In this document: in pieces, positions 31,863 through 39,725 of the stretch
Position numbering within the stretch: position 1 is the first letter of the stretch
Layout: each line of letters begins with the position of its first letter
Source of the DNA: Aquitalea pelogenes
Lineage (GTDB): Bacteria > Pseudomonadota > Gammaproteobacteria > Burkholderiales > Chromobacteriaceae
Direction of reading: 5' to 3'
NCBI RefSeq assembly: GCF_001515305.1
Contig: NZ_LNQV01000026.1
Coordinates: 1-59,442 of the forward strand
DNA length: 59,442 nt
Translations under genes and position numbers: made by a program
Notes under the pieces: model-generated
What the model was told of the DNA's origin: nothing
Seen by the model: only the letters and a program-made list of their open reading frames with translations
Databases searched by the model: none

Positions 31863-32025
31863 GTGCTTCCTTTGCAGTGGCGTGCGGTGACGCGCTGGCA
31901 GGAGGCTCGGTGGCCTTCAGGTGATTGTGTGCCCGGCAGCGCGGGCATTTGATGCAGAGGACCAGCACGTGGCCCTCGGCGAGTTTGCGGCCGCAATGGC
32001 CGCAGCGGATTTCGGGTAGTGACAT
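31834..32025 (-). CDS. com: Com-like zinc-finger translational regulator
   Basis: 63 aa. N-terminal zinc knuckle IRCGHCGRKLAEG...LCIKCPRCRAHNHLKA gives two CxxC pairs, matching the Mu Com family (PF10122), which binds mRNA ahead of the mom start and melts an inhibitory stem. Here the 3' end overlaps the start of the cytosine methyltransferase gene by 29 bases, the same layout as com/mom. Com may therefore control methyltransferase translation (inference). The ATG of MSLPEIRCG is chosen over TTG two codons earlier. Confidence 0.82.
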   Translation of the reverse strand: MSLPEIRCGHCGRKLAEGHVLVLCIKCPRCRAHNHLKATEPPASASPHATAKEAHAWPTPHHR

Positions 32026-32175
32026 CGGCAAGGTGGTCCGGGACCGTTTAACCGTTAGACTGTCGGGGCTTCAGCGCTGAAAGTGGCAGCCTTGGGGTGA
32101 CTTGCAGGTATCGTCTGCGGGTCAGCTGGCCGGGTGGGTGTTGGTAGCACCCATCCGGTCGCTGTCTCTCTATTT

Positions 32176-32700
32176 CTACTCGGCTTGCTTTGTTGTGGCC
32201 GCTTGCTCCTCTCCCGTCAATGCCAGTGCGGGCCATTCAATCTGTGGCCAGTCCGGTGCAGTGCTCAAATCCCGCAGCTGCTGGCGGTAAGCTTTCACCG
32301 TGTCCAGGTCGGCCGCGCTGATGGGGTAGTCCGGCATCAGCAGGTAGTCGGTGGCCAGCAGGCGGCGGTCGCGTTCGGCGCGGGTCAGGCGTTCCTGTTC
32401 ATCCGGCGGCAGCGGAGGTGGCCAGGCGATGGCATTGGCCGGGTCAAAGTTGGCGATGAAGGCGTCCAGCTCGGCACATTGTTCGGGATTCAGCTGCCAG
32501 GTGTAGTCGGCATCATCCAGCTCCAGCACCGACTTGTCGGCCGGTGTGGCAGGCAGGTAGCGGATGCGAACCGGCAGGCCTTGCCGGGTGCCGTCCTCGC
32601 TGGCCGGGCGCGGGGTGAGCTGTGCCTGTTGCCGGGTGTGGAAGGTTTCGCCGTCGCGCTGCAGGCGGGTGATGTGGCCATCGTAGATCAGGCTGTTCAT
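32176..32700 (-). CDS. Tail fibre assembly / APC-type protein
   Basis: 174 aa with a small N-terminal beta part (LIYDGHITRLQRDGE) and a C-terminal segment characteristic of the phage_tail_APC family: RLTRAERDRRLLATDYLLMPDYPIS...KAYRQQLRDLSTAPDWPQIEWP. Such proteins follow tail fibre genes and help their folding or assembly. Its start overlaps the adhesin stop (ATGA), so it is translated together with it. Confidence 0.8.
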   Translation of the reverse strand: MNSLIYDGHITRLQRDGETFHTRQQAQLTPRPASEDGTRQGLPVRIRYLPATPADKSVLELDDADYTWQLNPEQCAELDAFIANFDPANAIAWPPPLPPDEQERLTRAERDRRLLATDYLLMPDYPISAADLDTVKAYRQQLRDLSTAPDWPQIEWPALALTGEEQAATTKQAE

Positions 32701-33512
32701 GGTGCGTTTCCTCGAATGTCGCCGCGGTTGATCCAGCCAAAGGCGGCGTTATTACAGATGATGGCGGCCCCGGCTGCGCCACCGGCGACGGCGCTACGGG
32801 CACCGCCGGCCTGCTTGAACAGGCCGTCGCCACCTTGCTCTCCCCAGTTACCGCCCGGCACATTGCCGCCTGGGCCACCCCCGCTATGGCCGGGGGTGTC
32901 GAAGCTCGCGGCCGATCCCCACCATTTGTTATCGGAGCCATTGTTGGTAGGGCCGCCGGAGCCAAAAGGTGCGCCACCGCCGCCGGTGGAGTTGTAGTTG
33001 CCGCTGCCGCCGTCGTACCAGCCGGTGGCTCCGGAACCACCGCCACCACCGGCAATCACGCCGTAATTAGCCACCAGCAGCGGCACGCCCTGGCTGATGA
33101 TGGCGGGGCCGCCTGCCTGACCGGCGTTTTGCCAACCGGGGCCGGTGTCTCCGCCCTGGCCACCCCGACCCAGGATAAAGCCGTGGTTTTCGATGATGAT
33201 CTGGCATGATCGCAATGTGCTATTCCATATATTGCCGTCAAGGGAGAAACTGGAACTGGTATTGGCTGCGATCAAGTGAACGCCGGCTTTAACAATAAAA
33301 CGGATAGTGCTGTTGGCACGGACAGGTCCGATGAACGCGTTATAAAGCAGAAATGAAACCCATTCAGCGTTGACCTGTGTGGTTGAAGCATCGATAGAGA
33401 TCGTTACTTCCTTCTGAAACACCAGGCGGCCGTCCAGATAGCTGCGGCTGACTTCACGACCGTCCAGCCACCAGCGCTTGATTTCCCGGCCGTCGAGATA
33501 GGTTTTGGGCAT
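32697..33512 (-). CDS. Glycine-rich tail fibre tip adhesin
   Basis: 271 aa. N-terminal LDGREIKRWWLDGREVSRSYLDG shows a repeated LDGRxV attachment motif (three copies). A beta-rich middle is followed by a long Gly/Asn/Trp-rich half with GRGGQGGD, AGGGGGSGATG, GGGGAPFGSGG and GGGPGGNVPGG. This resembles polyglycine-sandwich receptor-binding tips such as T2/S16 gp38 adhesins; the variable loops between glycine runs would contact the receptor. It lies directly upstream of the fibre-assembly gene. Confidence 0.8.
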   Translation of the reverse strand: MPKTYLDGREIKRWWLDGREVSRSYLDGRLVFQKEVTISIDASTTQVNAEWVSFLLYNAFIGPVRANSTIRFIVKAGVHLIAANTSSSFSLDGNIWNSTLRSCQIIIENHGFILGRGGQGGDTGPGWQNAGQAGGPAIISQGVPLLVANYGVIAGGGGGSGATGWYDGGSGNYNSTGGGGAPFGSGGPTNNGSDNKWWGSAASFDTPGHSGGGPGGNVPGGNWGEQGGDGLFKQAGGARSAVAGGAAGAAIICNNAAFGWINRGDIRGNAP

Positions 33513-33521
33513 GGCGCGGCC

Positions 33522-33935
33522 TCAGTACTGGAAGGTCATGCGTTGTGCCAGGCGAACGTCCCACTGGCCAGCAAACTCGGCCCGGTCCAGCTTGCTGTTC
33601 AGCACCTTGTTTGCTTCGGTCAATGCCAGGGCCAGTTCATGGCTGCTGGCGGCATCGGTAATGCCGTAGCCTTCCAGCGTGGTCGGTGTCTTGCTGATGT
33701 CCGCCCATGCGTGGCCATGCCTGAGTGGCGCGGCGGCATCGCTCACCAGTTTGCTGATGGCCTGCTTGAGCTGGTCGGTCTTGGCCGCATCCAGCTTGAT
33801 GCCGGCCGCCTCGATCACGCTCACCAGCTCGCCCTGCATGCTGTTGAGCCAGGCGGCGGTCACGATGGTGCCCAGCGCACCGGTTGACGGGTCGCCATCG
33901 TGAAACAGGCTGTCCGGGGTGTTGATCTTCTGCAT
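33522..33935 (-). CDS. Tail fibre / collar-linked protein
   Basis: 137 aa. Starts with a phage fibre N-terminus typical of Mu-like gp49-type proteins: MQKINTPDSLFHDGDPSTGALGT, then VTAAWLNSMQGELVSVIEAAGI. The middle HGHAWADISKTPTTLEGYGITDA is the common fibre repeat. It is far shorter than a full fibre and continues in function with the glycine-rich tip gene nine bases downstream. Confidence 0.82.
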   Translation of the reverse strand: MQKINTPDSLFHDGDPSTGALGTIVTAAWLNSMQGELVSVIEAAGIKLDAAKTDQLKQAISKLVSDAAAPLRHGHAWADISKTPTTLEGYGITDAASSHELALALTEANKVLNSKLDRAEFAGQWDVRLAQRMTFQY

Positions 33936-34504
33936 TCAGCCCTCCTGATAGGCAAAGTAGACAAAGCTGTGGGCGGGTTTCAGCTCGCGGAACACGGTTT
34001 CGATGACCGGGTCACCAAAGCTGGTCAGCGCTTCGCCAGCACCGGCCTGGCCCGCGCGGAAACGCCAGGCCTGCACCTGGGCGGCATGCACCACCACCTG
34101 CCACACCCAGATGATGTCGGCCACCTGCAGCATGTCGCGGCGCGGTTGATGCCAGCGCGGAAAGGCTGTGGCTCGACAATGTCGATGCGGTAACCCAGGC
34201 TGCTGGCCAGCCGCTGGAAGTAAGGGATGCTCAGTCCGCCAGTGGCCGCAAGCTTGGCCAGTACTGCCTGCAAGCGCTGCTGATAGCCCGCGCCGGGTGC
34301 TGGCGTTAAGTCGCACACCCGCTCCCAGTCCGGCAGGGTGTACTCGGCAAAGAAGGGGGAGATGGCGGCGGCGGCCTGCAAACCATCGCGCTCGGCCACA
34401 TCCAGCGCATGCCCCTCCGCGTGCAGTTCGACCTGCAAGGGCTGGGCGTTGCGGGCGTAGGATTGCGGCGGCAGCAGCAGTGCCAAAAGTGTGGCGTGGC
34501 TCAT
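33936..34504 (-). CDS. DUF2313 (YmfQ/gp48-like) tail protein, one frameshift
   Basis: Baseplate-associated tail completion protein. N-terminal part MSHATLLALLLPPQSYARNAQPL...FFAEYTLPDWERVCDLTP...QQRLQAVLAKLAATGGLSIPYFQRLASSLGYRIDIVEPQPF and C-terminal DMLQVADIIWVWQVVVHA...FGDPVIETVFRELKPAHSFVYFAY are in different frames. One extra C at about 34145 (gccgc to gcccgc) joins them, giving 189 aa. Start overlaps the gp47 stop by ATGA. Confidence 0.82.
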
Positions 34505-35565
34505 GGCATGGCCTTGATGTCGAGTCGCCCCAGCCGCAGCCATTCCACCCGCTGTTCATTCACCAGCGGCTGTACGTTGGCAGCAGGCAGCACAATGCGG
34601 CGATCCACCACGCCGGGCAGGCTGGAGGCCAGCGTTTCCAGCTGGCTGCGGACCAGCAGCTGGCCGGGGGCCAACTGGTCGAAACGGGTTTGCAGCTGCG
34701 GTGTCAGTTGTAGCCTGGCTTGTTCCAGCGTCAGGCCGGACAGCGCCAGTTGCAGCTCCACCTCCACCAGTCGCACGGTGGGTGCGGCCACCAGGCTGTG
34801 CCTGGCGGTGACCGGGCGCAGTGCGTCGATATGCGCCTGTACCGCTGCCAGCGTTGCCGCAGATGGCAGACCCGCAGCCGAGGTGATGATGATGTCCACC
34901 GTACCCAGCCCACGGCGCAACGGGTAAACATAAGCCGCCGATACGCCCGGCACTTCCAGCGCCCAGCGGCGGTAGTCATGCACATTGCCGCCAGCGGGTG
35001 GACGGCGGATCAGGTCCAGCAGCCGCGCCAGCAGCTCGGCATCGCTTTCTTCCTCCACGCCGCCGCGCATTTCAGTCAGCACAGCAGTCGATTGCACGCC
35101 GGGTGGCGGGGCCAGCAGTTCCAGCCGGGCATCCTCTGGTGCATTGCCAGCCAGCCCTGGCTGCATGGCAGCGGCGGCCAGTGTCAGCGTGCCATCGTCC
35201 CCAATCCGGCCTGCCTCGCGGCTGATATACAGCTGGTCTCCCCACTTGCCCTGCACCCCGGCGGCGACGGGGCTGCCGGGATTGCCACGCATCAGCATGC
35301 GGCCGCTGGCGGTGACGGCAGGCTTGGGAGCCAAGCCACGCAAGCGGGCATGCAGCAGCAAATAATCATGATCGGCGGTGTCGGGGAAGATCTGCCGCAC
35401 CATCCACGCCTGATGCTGGTACAGGCCTTCCACCGCACTGGCCACCGAGGTGGCGCGGATGAAATAGTCGGAATCCGGGCCGACATCGGCCTCCGGCAGC
35501 AGATTGCGGATGTCGCGCAGCATGTCGGCGCGAATCTGCGCCATGGTGAGCAAGGGATAAGCCAT
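34501..35565 (-). CDS. Baseplate J-like protein (Mu gp47)
   Basis: Baseplate wedge protein. Family blocks: LLPEADVGPDSDYFIRATSVASAVEGLYQHQAW, DTADHDYLLLHARLRGL, EEESDAELLARLLDLIRRPPAGGNVHDYRRWALEVPGVSAAYVYP and a C-terminal half predicting two alpha/beta repeats. Length 354 aa is normal. One-base overlap with gp46 and four-base overlap with gp48 show a coupled baseplate operon. Confidence 0.9.
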   Translation of the reverse strand: MAYPLLTMAQIRADMLRDIRNLLPEADVGPDSDYFIRATSVASAVEGLYQHQAWMVRQIFPDTADHDYLLLHARLRGLAPKPAVTASGRMLMRGNPGSPVAAGVQGKWGDQLYISREAGRIGDDGTLTLAAAAMQPGLAGNAPEDARLELLAPPPGVQSTAVLTEMRGGVEEESDAELLARLLDLIRRPPAGGNVHDYRRWALEVPGVSAAYVYPLRRGLGTVDIIITSAAGLPSAATLAAVQAHIDALRPVTARHSLVAAPTVRLVEVELQLALSGLTLEQARLQLTPQLQTRFDQLAPGQLLVRSQLETLASSLPGVVDRRIVLPAANVQPLVNEQRVEWLRLGRLDIKAMP

Positions 35566-35918
35566 CAGCCGCCCACCCGTACCGGATAACGGAAGGTCTG
35601 CAATGCGCCGCTGGCGGCAGTCACGCCAATCAGTAGCACCAACCAGCCTGGCCGGGGCCGCTGGCTGTCTACCGTAATGCGGCTGGCACGCCCGTCCTGC
35701 AACAAGGGGGCCAGCGCCTGCTCGGCATACTGCCGCGCCAGCGTGTCGATACGGCTGAGGTCTTTGGCGCGTCGCAATTCATGCAGGCGCGAGCCGAGTG
35801 ACGGGTCAGCCCACCAGCTGCCCAGCGGCGTGGCCAGGCGCAGGTAGACGGCATTGGCCAGGGTGCTGGTACGGCTACCGGCATAGCTGGCGGTGTGGGG
35901 GTCGAGTAAAGCGTCCAT
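35565..35918 (-). CDS. Phage GP46 baseplate protein (GpW/gp25-like)
   Basis: 117 aa. Baseplate wedge of the Mu gp46 family: VYLRLATPLGSWWADPSLGSRLHELRRAKDLSRIDTLARQYAEQALAPLLQDGRA, then a short beta C-terminus (LVLLIGVTAASG). In Mu it lies directly after gp45; here an oppositely oriented cargo gene separates the two. Confidence 0.85.
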   Translation of the reverse strand: MDALLDPHTASYAGSRTSTLANAVYLRLATPLGSWWADPSLGSRLHELRRAKDLSRIDTLARQYAEQALAPLLQDGRASRITVDSQRPRPGWLVLLIGVTAASGALQTFRYPVRVGG

Positions 35919-35999
35919 GCCCCGATTGTCGTCGGAAGATTTTTAGGGAAGGATGTGAAATAATTCAGTACTGTTCAATAAGTGAACTAGGTGGAATGA

Positions 36000-36701
36000 A
36001 TGGAGCTTGCCAGTTTGTCTTTGTCGATACTGAAAGGGGCTATCGCACCTTTTCTGTGGTTGTGGAAAAAAATTTCACAACCGAGTCTTTCATATGACCG
36101 AGCGCCAAGGAATATTTTGCAAATCACATTTCCAGGCAATTCGATGAGGTTGGTTGAGCAAAAATTTGGTGTACCACCACGGGAGTTTGTTTCTCCAGAT
36201 GGATCAAGGGTTGTTGGCTATGTGTTTTCAAATGCGCTATTGCAAATTTGCTATAATAATTCCAATGCAATTTCTTCCGTTATATTGATGAATTTGCACA
36301 GAGGGTGGGAGCTTAGATTTCCACTTAACTTGTTTAGATATTTTATTGTTCCGTATGCAAATGTTGTTATTGGGCGATCAAGTGTAAAGGATGTTTTTGA
36401 GCAAGATGCTATTGCGTTAAGAAAAGAATATTCATCAAAATTTTGTATCTTGTGGGAAAAGATTTATCTCGGAAATCCTGGTCGATATAAGACATATCAG
36501 TTTGGATTGATGGAGGCTGATGCAGGTGCTGAGGTAGGTGTGCAGTGTGACTTTCCAGATTATATTCATGTGGATGGTGAAGGTCAGGGCTTGGCTCACT
36601 TTGGCAATGCAGGTAAGTACAAAGTAAATGTAGTACGAATTTCAGATGATAATTTTGATGAAATTGATTGGTTTGGATATTGGCATGGAATGTTTCCTTA
36701 A
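36000..36701 (+). CDS. AT-rich cargo gene between gp45 and gp46, unknown function
   Basis: 233 aa on the opposite strand to the late operon, visibly AT-rich (codons such as TTT, ATA, AAT, AGA) against GC-rich neighbours: a foreign insertion. The N-terminus has a hydrophobic segment (LASLSLSILKGAIAPFLWLW) before KK, suggesting a membrane anchor. Then RNILQITFPGNSMRLVEQKFG, FSNALLQICYNNS, FRYFIVPYANVVIGRSSV, QFGLMEADAGAEVGVQCDFPDY and a Trp/Tyr-rich end. No family recognised with confidence. ATG follows AGGTGG. Its stop overlaps the gp45 stop by four bases (convergent). Likely a moron, perhaps immunity or exclusion (inference). Confidence 0.75.
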   Translation: MELASLSLSILKGAIAPFLWLWKKISQPSLSYDRAPRNILQITFPGNSMRLVEQKFGVPPREFVSPDGSRVVGYVFSNALLQICYNNSNAISSVILMNLHRGWELRFPLNLFRYFIVPYANVVIGRSSVKDVFEQDAIALRKEYSSKFCILWEKIYLGNPGRYKTYQFGLMEADAGAEVGVQCDFPDYIHVDGEGQGLAHFGNAGKYKVNVVRISDDNFDEIDWFGYWHGMFP

Positions 36702-37324
36702 CGTATTGGCTCCTCAGTAAATCCACCCGAATCCCCTGGATGTTTGTGCTTCCGCACACTCACCCCACCCGCCACCACATCGCCATCGGTCTGGTAGCTG
36801 CCACCTTCCTGCCGCACATCCCCACTGAACACCGCACCATCCCCCCCTTTGATGGCCATGCCGCCTTGGCCGCTTAGCTGCTGGCGCACCATGACCTGGC
36901 CGGTAAATTCGGCCTGTGGGCTATCAAACCGCATGCCTTCGGTGGCGGTGAGGGTGAAGGTCTTGGTGCTGCCTTCGATCTTGCCGTCTTTAAACACAAA
37001 GGTATCGCCAAAGGCGTTAAATACCGCGGTTTCGCCGGGGGCCAGGCCTTGCACGCGGAACTGGCCATTCTCGGTGGCGATGATGATGCCATGACTGGTT
37101 TTGCCGCCCAGCGGCAGCACCACGACGGCGGTGCCGGGTGGCGGGTTGCTGCTGAAACCGAACTGCTGGAACAGCTCCAGGTCGGGCAGGCCTTCACCGG
37201 CCAGGCCTTCCACCTGGGCCAGCTGGCTGGCCGCGCCATTGCTGGTAAGGCCCAGCACGCCACGGAAGGCCTGGCGGATGCCGGCCAGCGCACGGCTGAT
37301 GCGGCGGTCGATGTCTGGGGTCAT
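36698..37324 (-). CDS. Baseplate spike protein (Mu gp45)
   Basis: Central spike that pierces the outer membrane. The start is the ATG of MTPDIDRRISRALAGI (ATGA overlap with gp44). N-terminal OB-like domain (PPGTAVVVLPLGGKTSHGIIIATENGQFRV), then a repetitive beta-helix: FRVQGLAPGETAVFNAFGDTF, TKTFTLTATEGMRFDSP, GQGGMAIKGGDGAVFSGDVRQ. The tip HKHPGDSGG holds the HxH that binds iron in gp45/gpV spikes. Length is 208 aa. Confidence 0.9.
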   Translation of the reverse strand: MTPDIDRRISRALAGIRQAFRGVLGLTSNGAASQLAQVEGLAGEGLPDLELFQQFGFSSNPPPGTAVVVLPLGGKTSHGIIIATENGQFRVQGLAPGETAVFNAFGDTFVFKDGKIEGSTKTFTLTATEGMRFDSPQAEFTGQVMVRQQLSGQGGMAIKGGDGAVFSGDVRQEGGSYQTDGDVVAGGVSVRKHKHPGDSGGFTEEPIR

Positions 37325-38470
37325 GGCTGGCCTTTGCTGACGGTGTCGGGGCGGCTGACATCCACCGCCACCAGGGTTTCGCTGGCGCTGCTGTTTTTGC
37401 CACGGCGGTGGCTGCGCTGGTGCGGGTGGGCGTCCAGCACCCAGGCCCCGTCCTCTTTCAGGGTGAGCAGGGTCTGGCTGGGGCGGCCACGCCACCGCTG
37501 AAGCGGCGCGCCATCAAAAAGTAAATGCCGTTGATGTCGTGCGGCTCGCTCAATACATGCAGGCGCTGGCCTGGCGTCCACAGCAGGCCGTCGCTGGTGC
37601 GGTGGCCCTTTACCGTGGCTTGCAGGGTGAGGCCCTGCAGGCGCGAGTCCGACAGTATCTTGCGTGCCCGGGCGCGGGCAGCGGCCAGGCTGTCGGCGTC
37701 GTGGTCGATGACAATGCGCGGGCGGTACACGCTGACGCTGCTATCGCGCTCCACCACCTTGATGGCGTGGCGGCCGGCCTGCAGTGCGCTGCCGTGCGAC
37801 TGGCCCAGCACGGTGATGTCCGAGTAACGCCCGGCCATGCTGCGCACGCGGTGCAGGCGCTGCACATTATTGCCCTGGCCATCACGGCGCAGGATCAGGC
37901 TGGCCACCGGTGGGCGCTGGTAGTCCGGCCCGCCGATGACCAGCGTGCCGTCCGGTTCAACCACGGCCACAGGCCGTTGGCCTCGGCCGCATTGCGCAGG
38001 GTGTCCCAGGCGCTGTCGCCGGGTTCGACGCTGACTTTTTCGCGGGTGAGGCTATGGGCGGCGTCGATGCGGATCTTGCTTAGCCCCAGCGGCCTGACCA
38101 CCTGGGCGACGATGTCGGCCAGCGTAGCCTGACGGCGGGTGAAGATGGGCGAGGAGCAGTCCACCAGCACCGCCGCGCCGTCACGGCCGCGCAGGGTGAG
38201 GCTGTGTGCGCCGTGCTCTATCGGGTCCTCGATGTCGTCAATGCGCCCGGTGAGTACCAGTTCGCGGCCGATGCGCAGTTGCACCGCCGCACCTTCTTGC
38301 AGCACTGCTGGCAGGCGGCCATCGGGCAGGCCCAGTTGCAACTGCCAGGCATCGGCCGGGGTCAGCAGATCAGAGTCGATCTCGTAGCTGCTCCAGGTCT
38401 GATGTGCCTTGCCAGCCAGCAGCAGGCTGACCACGTCATCATCCGGCGTGGTGTTAACGGGCGTAGGCAT
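37321..38470 (-). CDS. Baseplate hub / gp27-like tail protein (Mu gp44), two frameshifts
   Basis: Baseplate hub. The start region MPTPVNTTPDDDVVSLLLAG is followed by QLQLGLPDGRLP, a first barrel, RRQATLADIVAQVVRPLGLSKI and AWDTLRNAAEANGLW. Continuation VVEPDGTLVIGGPDYQRPP...VQRLHRVRSMAGRYSDITVLGQ is in another frame, and the end KEDGAWVLDAHPHQRSHRRGK...AVDVSRPD in a third. Single-base repairs at about 37962 (tggcc to tgggcc) and about 37490 (ggcgt to ggccgt) restore 383 aa. Between gp43 and gp45, as in Mu. Confidence 0.85.
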
Positions 38471-39725
38471 TGAGCAGATCTCCGGCGTGCAGATGGTTGG
38501 GGTTGCGCAGTGCCGGGTTGAGGCGGGCCAGTTCGGCAGCGCGGCGGTAATCGCCATACCAGGCAAACGCCTGCAGGTGCAGATTGCCGTCCTGCTCCAC
38601 CCGGCGCAGGATCAGTGGCGGGGCCAGCGCGATGACGGTGCGCGCCGCTTCCTGCACCGCCAGTGCGGTGTCTTTTAACGCCTCAATCACCGGGCGTGCC
38701 TGTTCCAGCGGGTAGGCTGCCTGATGGCTGTCTATCCCTGCCTGCAATAGCTGGCGCACATCGTTGGCCATTGCCTCCAGCTGCGGCGGGGTGAGCGTGG
38801 GATGCTCGGCCTGATCGGCCAGCAGCTCACTGGCGGTGCTGGCCAGCGTGCTGGCGGCCAGTACCTGCACCAGGGCAGTGAGCTGGGCCACGTCTTGCGG
38901 GCGCGGCGGCAGGCTTGGGGCCGGGGCGGGCTGGTTCTCCGCAACAGACGGTAAGTCACGGACCGGGTCGGCCGGACGGGATTGTTGCGCCGGCAGCAGC
39001 ACGATGCGGTCCAGCTGCCGGGCGAGGCTGTTCCAGTCGCTGGCGATGGTGTCGGTATCGAAACCGCGCAGGTCCACCAGCCCGTCCAGCAGCCCCGCCA
39101 GCTCTGCCGCAAAGGCACGTGGGCTGTCCAGCAGGCTGGCCCCGCCGACCAGACCATGTAGCTGGCTGCGTACCGCCGCCAGTGTGCCGGCCATCACCGC
39201 GCCCAGCGCCTGCAAGGGGGCGAGTTGGCCTTGCCATTGCTGCAACCGGGACAGCGCCTGGTCGAACACGGCAATGCCAGACTGGCGGGTAGCATCCGCC
39301 TGCAAGGTCAGGCCGTGCGCCTGCTGTGCCGGCAGCTGCTGCACAAAAAAGGGCTGGCCCGGTGTGGCCTCCTTGAAGGCCAGTTCCACCGTGCAGTAAT
39401 CCACCTCCTCGGCGGAGTGGCGGACGACATGGCGCAGCAGCTGCATGCGCGCCATGCTGCCGAATACCGGGTGAATCAGCTCGCCATGGCCGGGTTCATC
39501 CAGCACCGCCAGAAAAGCCTGCAAGCGGCTGTCGTAATCGTCACCAAAAAACACCGCCGTCAGCCGCAACTGGCGCGCCTTGCGCCCCAGGTCTTCCACG
39601 TCCTCGCCGTCCATATAAGGGTAGGCATGGCTGGCGGTATCGCGCTCGGCCTCGTCCTCGGTTTGCAGGCAGTCGAACAGCAGGCCGCGGAAGCTGGCAT
39701 CCAGCAGGTTATCCTTCCAGGCCAT
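38454..39725 (-). CDS. DNA circularisation protein N-like tail protein (Mu gp43)
   Basis: 423 aa. N-terminal DNA_circ_N domain: WKDNLLDASFRGLLFDCLQTEDEAERDTASHAYPYMDGEDVEDLGRKAR style start, then FFGDDYDSRLQAFLAVLDEPGHGELIHPVFG. Structural baseplate-tail component also needed for DNA circularisation/integration functions in Mu (gpN). C-terminal helical region has LEQARPVIEALKDTALAVQEAARTVIAL. Start and stop each overlap the neighbours. Confidence 0.87.
   Translation of the reverse strand: MAWKDNLLDASFRGLLFDCLQTEDEAERDTASHAYPYMDGEDVEDLGRKARQLRLTAVFFGDDYDSRLQAFLAVLDEPGHGELIHPVFGSMARMQLLRHVVRHSAEEVDYCTVELAFKEATPGQPFFVQQLPAQQAHGLTLQADATRQSGIAVFDQALSRLQQWQGQLAPLQALGAVMAGTLAAVRSQLHGLVGGASLLDSPRAFAAELAGLLDGLVDLRGFDTDTIASDWNSLARQLDRIVLLPAQQSRPADPVRDLPSVAENQPAPAPSLPPRPQDVAQLTALVQVLAASTLASTASELLADQAEHPTLTPPQLEAMANDVRQLLQAGIDSHQAAYPLEQARPVIEALKDTALAVQEAARTVIALAPPLILRRVEQDGNLHLQAFAWYGDYRRAAELARLNPALRNPNHLHAGDLLNAYAR

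Noticed and set aside
31049-31996. 315-codon minus-strand frame over com and the methyltransferase
   Set aside because: Shifted frame of two well supported genes; Pro/Ser/Arg-rich without motifs.
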